64,000 nucleotides of DNA from Primula veris (Eukaryota; Streptophyta; Magnoliopsida; Ericales; Primulaceae), in NCBI GenBank assembly GCA_963682055.1, contig OY821742.1, positions 26,135,060 through 26,199,059 of the forward strand. Reading direction: 5' to 3'. Shown here piece by piece: positions 59,301 to 64,000 of the stretch (position 1 is its first letter; each line of letters opens with the position of its first letter). The position numbers and the translations under genes are program-made. Below the pieces are notes generated by a model. The model was not told the DNA's origin. It saw nothing but the letters and a program-made list of their open reading frames with translations, and ran no database searches.

Positions 59301-60150
59301 TCATCCCTTGATAAAAGGAGTAATATTAAGTTTCATTAACCATTATAAAAAGTTGGGTTTTCCCAAAATCTTCTGACCTTTGCAAGTAAATAAAATCTTT
59401 AATTTTTCAAAGGAAAATGAGCAAAGGGAGTCGAAACTCGATAGGATTTTATTTTTTTACTTTTATCAATTCATTTGAATGGAAAGTAATATTTTAGAAG
59501 GTGTGGCATATCAATGAGTATAAATAACAAATATTATCATTCGAGGCTTGAGTGTACAAAATAATACCTCCTTGTTGTAGGACATTTCCGTCACGTCACC
59601 TTCCCTTTTTTATTTTGCTTGACTCTCTAAAACAAATAGAAATCATAAACAAGAAATCTGTCAAATTAAGCTCCTATTAAGTAATTAGATATGAGAATAC
59701 GATCTGATCCCCAACAATAAAATTCATTTAGCTTCCACTAGGCATCGCCTTGTAAACCACTTTAATTCTTTATAGAAGCCAAAAAAAGATGTTTCACACA
59801 GTACAAACAAGCAAGTTAAGGCATACAATATAAGAATTGAGCTTTTAAAAGTCGCCAATTATAGGTATCATGTATGGATACTCTTTTAAAATTGCATATA
59901 ACCAAAAACTTGACTTTTAAAATTTCACGGTTCTAAGAAACTTTTATTTGCTACAAGGGAGAAAAACATGATTTTCTAATTATATTATACCATGGCTTTG
60001 AAACTATTTAGAAAATTAGTAACCCTGTATCAGTTTCGTCACTTGGAAAGATGAATGAATAGAGAGTTAAAAAATATGGACAAACGCATGAATATTTTAA
60101 GATAGATGAATAGTTAAAAGTGAGATATCAAGTGAGAAGAGGATTAATAC
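59301..60150. other. Non-coding stretch (unit B)
   Basis: Copy of 18,116-18,965; nothing recognised. Confidence 0.5.
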
Positions 60151-60301
60151 CTTTCAGATTATCAAAGAGAATTGTGACAAGACTGCGTGCAACCTTACAC
60201 ACATTCCTAATGTCTGGCACAGGATCCCTGATGCAAGACTGCACTCCAAATTCATTGAGGACATGCTCTACATTTACAGGAATAAAAAAACCTTTGACTA
60301 C
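60151..60301 (-). pseudogene. Probable internal exon of an unrecognised gene (unit B)
   Basis: Copy of 18,966-19,116 with the same acceptor and donor and the same open reading (VVKGFFIPVNVEHVLNEFG). Unrecognised. Confidence 0.45.
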
Positions 60302-60524
60302 CTTAAATTAGGGTTCTTAAATTGATATCCTAAATTGTTACAGTTGAAATAAAACACTTAAGATAATCCTTTATATATCCATATTCAATTGAATGGGATT
60401 ATAATACGTTTCTCTAGGATATTGTATCATATATTACAACTCCGGTCACTAAATCATCTAGAAAGGCAAAATCAAAGCAAAACTAATTCACTTTAGTATA
60501 TAGATAAAAATAAACCATATATAA

Positions 60525-60901
60525 TTAATTACAATCTTTGAAAGCCTGATATATATATATATATATATATATATGAACATTTCTATCTCCGGATATATGA
60601 ACATTTCTATTTCTTATCCGGAGATAATGTTCAAGAATAAATGCTTTCGTGGTGCCGATGGACAACACAACATTTCCGAAATCATGTGCATCACTGCCGG
60701 TTGAAGAACCAATTGCTTGCATGAAAAGAGTAAGACTAGAGAATAGAAGAGAGATGCGAATATAAGCGGTGAGAGAGAGAGAGAAAAAGGGGAACTTAGA
60801 TGAGATAGACATATATAGAGAAAGGAAAAATATAGTTCTCACACTATGAGAGGGAGAAGGCCTAGGAGGAAAAACCGAAAAGGTAAATGTCTGGTTTAGC
60901 A
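60525..60901 (-). other. Promoter and first exon of an unrecognised gene, copy 1 (unit B)
   Basis: Copy of 19,344-19,720, ATG at 60,722. The TA run behind the exon is 4 bp shorter. Confidence 0.45.
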
Positions 60902-60905
60902 CCAA

Positions 60906-61846
60906 ATAACAATATTTACACTATAATTTCAAAAGTGGAACTTTTCAAGGTTTCAGCAATCCAGAAATTCCTCATGCCAAGCAACTAATGATCAACCTAA
61001 TTTGAACTCTCATCATAAGCTTAAGTTCATCACAGTAAACATGTATATATTATTATGTACAACTGAATACTATTATATAAGGGAAGTCTACATATATACA
61101 CAACTTATTAAGAAAGAAATGAGATATAGGCTTGGTTGGTAATGAATTTGAATAAAATCAGAAATTATGTTTAGCGATATGGAGAGATTATGATTGATTA
61201 CATTGATTTGATATTGTCTTGATTGAGAGGGGAAATTTCAATGCAAGAGATATCAATAAAACTATAATATTTCTCTCTTTTCTCTCTCTCTAACAGAGTA
61301 GTCTCGAACCCAAGATCTATGCATTTAAAGTGAATGCATAATTAAGCAAAATTTTAAAAATGTTTTCCCTTACGATCTAAAACAAAAAAAGGGTTTTTCT
61401 TCCGCTACACCAGCGAGTAGTGACATGGCATAGCCACCTGTCAGGAAACCAAATAAAAAAAAAACTACTTTTTAGTAGCTTTTTTTTCAATAAATAAATA
61501 AACAGTATTTTCAATCACTAAAGTTTGTGTATGTTTTTATGTCATCTTCATGAAAATCTCAATTTGTTTTTGAACAACATTTTTTTCTCCTAATTGTTTT
61601 ACGAATTTTTTTGATTTAATTTTAGAAAAAAATTGAACATCCTGATAGTGATTGTTTTCCAAACCAAAAATGGCGACCAAAATAGGGTTCCGGCGCCCTA
61701 AACCTAGAAATAGGGAAGTAAAATAGGGTTTTGCCACCCTCAACCGAATATGTCTTCACCTCCAATAGTTGTAGGGGAGATTTTTTTTATTTTATTTTAA
61801 AATCATAAGTTAAAAAAAAAACGAACAAGAGAAATTAAGTTGTGTT
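60906..61846. other. Non-coding AT-rich stretch (unit B)
   Basis: Copy of 19,725-20,665; no gene recognised. Confidence 0.5.
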
Positions 61847-62261
61847 CACTACAAGAAAAGGACCATATTCCAACTAAAAACTCTAACTTATTTAGTGGTT
61901 AATAAATACCAATTGAATTAAGTAACTAAATTTCACATTTCTAAATTTTACTAACTAATTTGTAACTATCATAATTTCAGTTGTTACAAATTAACTAAAT
62001 ACTAATTTAAAATTTTCAGTTGGTAAATACCAAAGAAAATAGTAACTAACATAGTAACTAACACTTTAACAATTAGTATCTACCAACTAATTGGTGACAA
62101 CACTGTTAGTTGATAAATACTAGCGGATCACTAACTAACAATTTTCAGTTGCTAAATACTATCACTAATAATTTTCAGTTGGTAAATACCAACCGAGTTA
62201 ACAATGTTTGCTCTTTTAGTTAGTATACTACCAACTAATATTTAGTTGATAAATAATAATT
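61847..62261 (+). mobile_element. CACTA transposon left terminus (unit B)
   Basis: CACTACAAGAAAA at 61,847-61,859 with the same subterminal GTTGGTAAATACCAAC motifs. No right end in the window. Confidence 0.75.
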
Positions 62262-63330
62262 TAATATCAAATATAAATATGTTTATACTTATATCTACAT
62301 ACTAAAATAACCACATATATGTTTTCCCCATATATTAAATTAATTATGTCAATAAAATCTCACATAACCCATCGAGAACTAGTTTATTAATGATCTTGCC
62401 AAGGGCTCACTGAATAAGTTGGAAAATATTCAAACTCAATAAAAGTTTGCACCATCAAAGGTAGAACAATTATTGAAGTAGTATCGATAATTGACAAGAC
62501 TACTGCTAAGAACATGCTACATTCAAGGATAGTGAATCAATTGTAAATGTTTGTTTTCCATAGATTTGATTGAAGAAAGAATAATTATCAAAATCAATGG
62601 CCCGAAAGACATACATGTATATACATTTATTGGTGAAATCGAGTTAGAATATGAAATCAAATAAGAAAAATCGAAAAGATTATCATTACGATGGGATTGA
62701 AGATTGAAAATAATACAATATGTTTATATTTATGTTAAAATTATGTTTACTATGTAATAGATTGACGGTTTGTGCTCGATATTACGTTAATTTTTGGTAT
62801 ATGTTAAAATATGGGTTAAATAATTGATTTTGATTATAAGTGTTTTAATAATTTTACAATTTCTTTGAGTATTTTTCAAAAAGATAAAATGTATCTTTGA
62901 GACCTTAAAATGATAGAACATTGGATAACAAATTCAATGGTTCAAACAGTTGATTTGGAGTCCGGACGAGTAAGTTCCGAGCATTTCAAAAAAGCCGAAA
63001 AACCGCAAGATCAAGAAATCGGTGACAATTTTTTCCAGCAAAAGGTCAAACCAATTTAAATGATCAAAATATTTTTCTTAGACTATATTAAAACGATAAT
63101 TTAATATATATTTAGAAATTTATTTACAAAAAAGCCGGTTGTTTTGAACTTGACGACTCTTTTACAAAAAAATACATATTTTGTGAAGTTATTTACAAAT
63201 ATATACACATGTCATTAAAAAATCCAAAAAAAATCCAAAAAAAATCCAAAAAAATATTTAAAAATTAAAAATTAAAAACGAAAATTAAAAAAACTAAAAT
63301 TTTAAAAATACATTTTTTATACAAAAAATA
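62262..63330. other. AT-rich non-coding stretch (unit B)
   Basis: Copy of 21,081-22,149; possibly CACTA interior. Confidence 0.4.
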
Positions 63331-63466
63331 TGCATGATCCTGTATAATTCTGTTCAATCATGTATGTTTAATCTTGTTCAATCATGTCTAATCATGTTCA
63401 ATATTGTATGTCTAATCATGTTTAATCCTATCCAATCATGTATAATTCTGTTTGATAATATGTATG
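63331..63466 (+). repeat. ATCATGT short tandem array (unit B)
   Basis: Copy of 22,150-22,285. Confidence 0.6.
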
Positions 63467-63635
63467 ATTTTCTTTTTCAATTTTTTTGATTTTTTGATTT
63501 TTTTTTTTTGATATATTATGTTATTTTTTTATGACATATATATGTAATTGTAAATAAGTATATATATCTAATTATAAAAAAATACACATATGTGGATTTT
63601 TTATAATTAAATTGATTAATATGTATATATTTATA

Positions 63636-64000
63636 AGTATCTCGAAATGGTGGGCGTTGAAGAATTAAATATTTGCATGAAAAGAATTAGACTATAGAAC
63701 ATAAGAGAGAGATAAGAATATAAGAAAAAAGAAATGAGTGAGGCACTGAGATAATGAGAACATTTGAATCTCCAATCCGGCGACGATCTTACATAATTAA
63801 ATGTTTTTGATGTGGCGATGGATAAGTCAACATCTCCAAAACCATGCACATCACTGCCTGTTGAAGAATCAAATGCTTGCATGAAAAGAATAAGACTAGA
63901 GAATAGAAGAGAAAGATAAGAATATAAGAGAAAAGAGAGAAGTGAGAAGTGAGGAATTAAGATGAGATAGAGACAGATAGAGAGGTGGGAAAAGGTTATA
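63636..64000 (-). repeat. Copies 2 and 3 of the unknown gene start (unit B, cut by window end)
   Basis: Copy of 22,455-22,819, with the MQAFDSSTGSD start at 63,882. The window ends inside the leader. Confidence 0.6.

Larger units (their letters stand above)
41204..64000 (+). repeat. Unit B of the direct duplication
   Basis: Second copy of bases 1-22,819. All nested insertions keep identical junctions and target duplications, so the copying happened after the insertions. Differences are scattered substitutions in the first 16 kb and length changes in GAA (45,449-45,505 against 4,246-4,272), TA (50,139-50,185 against 8,915-9,001) and a second TA run near 60,550. The copy is still matching at the right edge of the window. 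Homology to the left of 41,204 cannot be tested because unit A begins at the window edge. Confidence 0.95.

Noticed and set aside
1..64000. CRISPR arrays, tRNA or rRNA genes, organelle DNA insertions
   Set aside because: None seen; direct repeats present are TE, microsatellite or LTR repeats.

Overview
Plant nuclear DNA from a TE-dense, gene-poor region. The evidence is Ty1/copia elements with plant-type layouts, a plant L1-type LINE, an intron-containing PIF/Harbinger transposon, a CACTA terminus, a long Ty3/gypsy-type solo LTR and remnants of plant genes (SUVH5/6-like H3K9 methyltransferase, germin-like protein). The species cannot be told from the sequence. No bacterial, organellar, tRNA, rRNA or CRISPR feature was seen.

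The dominant large-scale feature is a direct duplication. Bases 1-22,819 reappear at 41,204-64,000 (unit A and unit B, offset about 41.2 kb). By eye I count only about 20 substitutions plus length changes in microsatellites. Both copies run off the window, so the true ends are unseen. A shared set of nested insertions shows that all of them predate the duplication.

Layout of one unit, left to right: (1) a 5'-truncated LINE on the minus strand, split by copia-1 (plus strand, inside the LINE) and by a PIF/Harbinger element with TTA target duplication. The Harbinger element is itself split by a 2.2-kb solo LTR with TCTAA target duplication. (2) A SUVH5/6-like pseudogene on the minus strand, whose SRA-domain coding sequence is split by copia-2 (target duplication GTAAC). 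(3) A second copy of the SUVH amino-terminal part in inverted orientation, making a roughly 1.4-kb-arm inverted repeat with a 31-bp spacer. (4) An exon of an unrecognised gene and repeated copies of a promoter plus first exon. (5) One end of a CACTA transposon followed by AT-rich DNA.

The stretch 22.85-38.1 kb is seen once. It holds copia-3 (minus strand, near-complete), copia-4 (plus strand, no gag, 3' LTR truncated) fused to a truncated gypsy 3' LTR (minus strand), a frameshifted germin-like fragment, two small overlapping coiled-coil ORFs behind a TATA box, and the 3' end of the unit B LINE.

Almost nothing here looks like a functioning host gene. The Harbinger transposase is the only long gene whose exons, splice sites and catalytic residues all look intact. 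The points most worth follow-up are the covarying hairpins in the tandem repeats of the solo LTR, the SUVH inverted repeat (a possible siRNA-producing hairpin), and the young 41-kb duplication.
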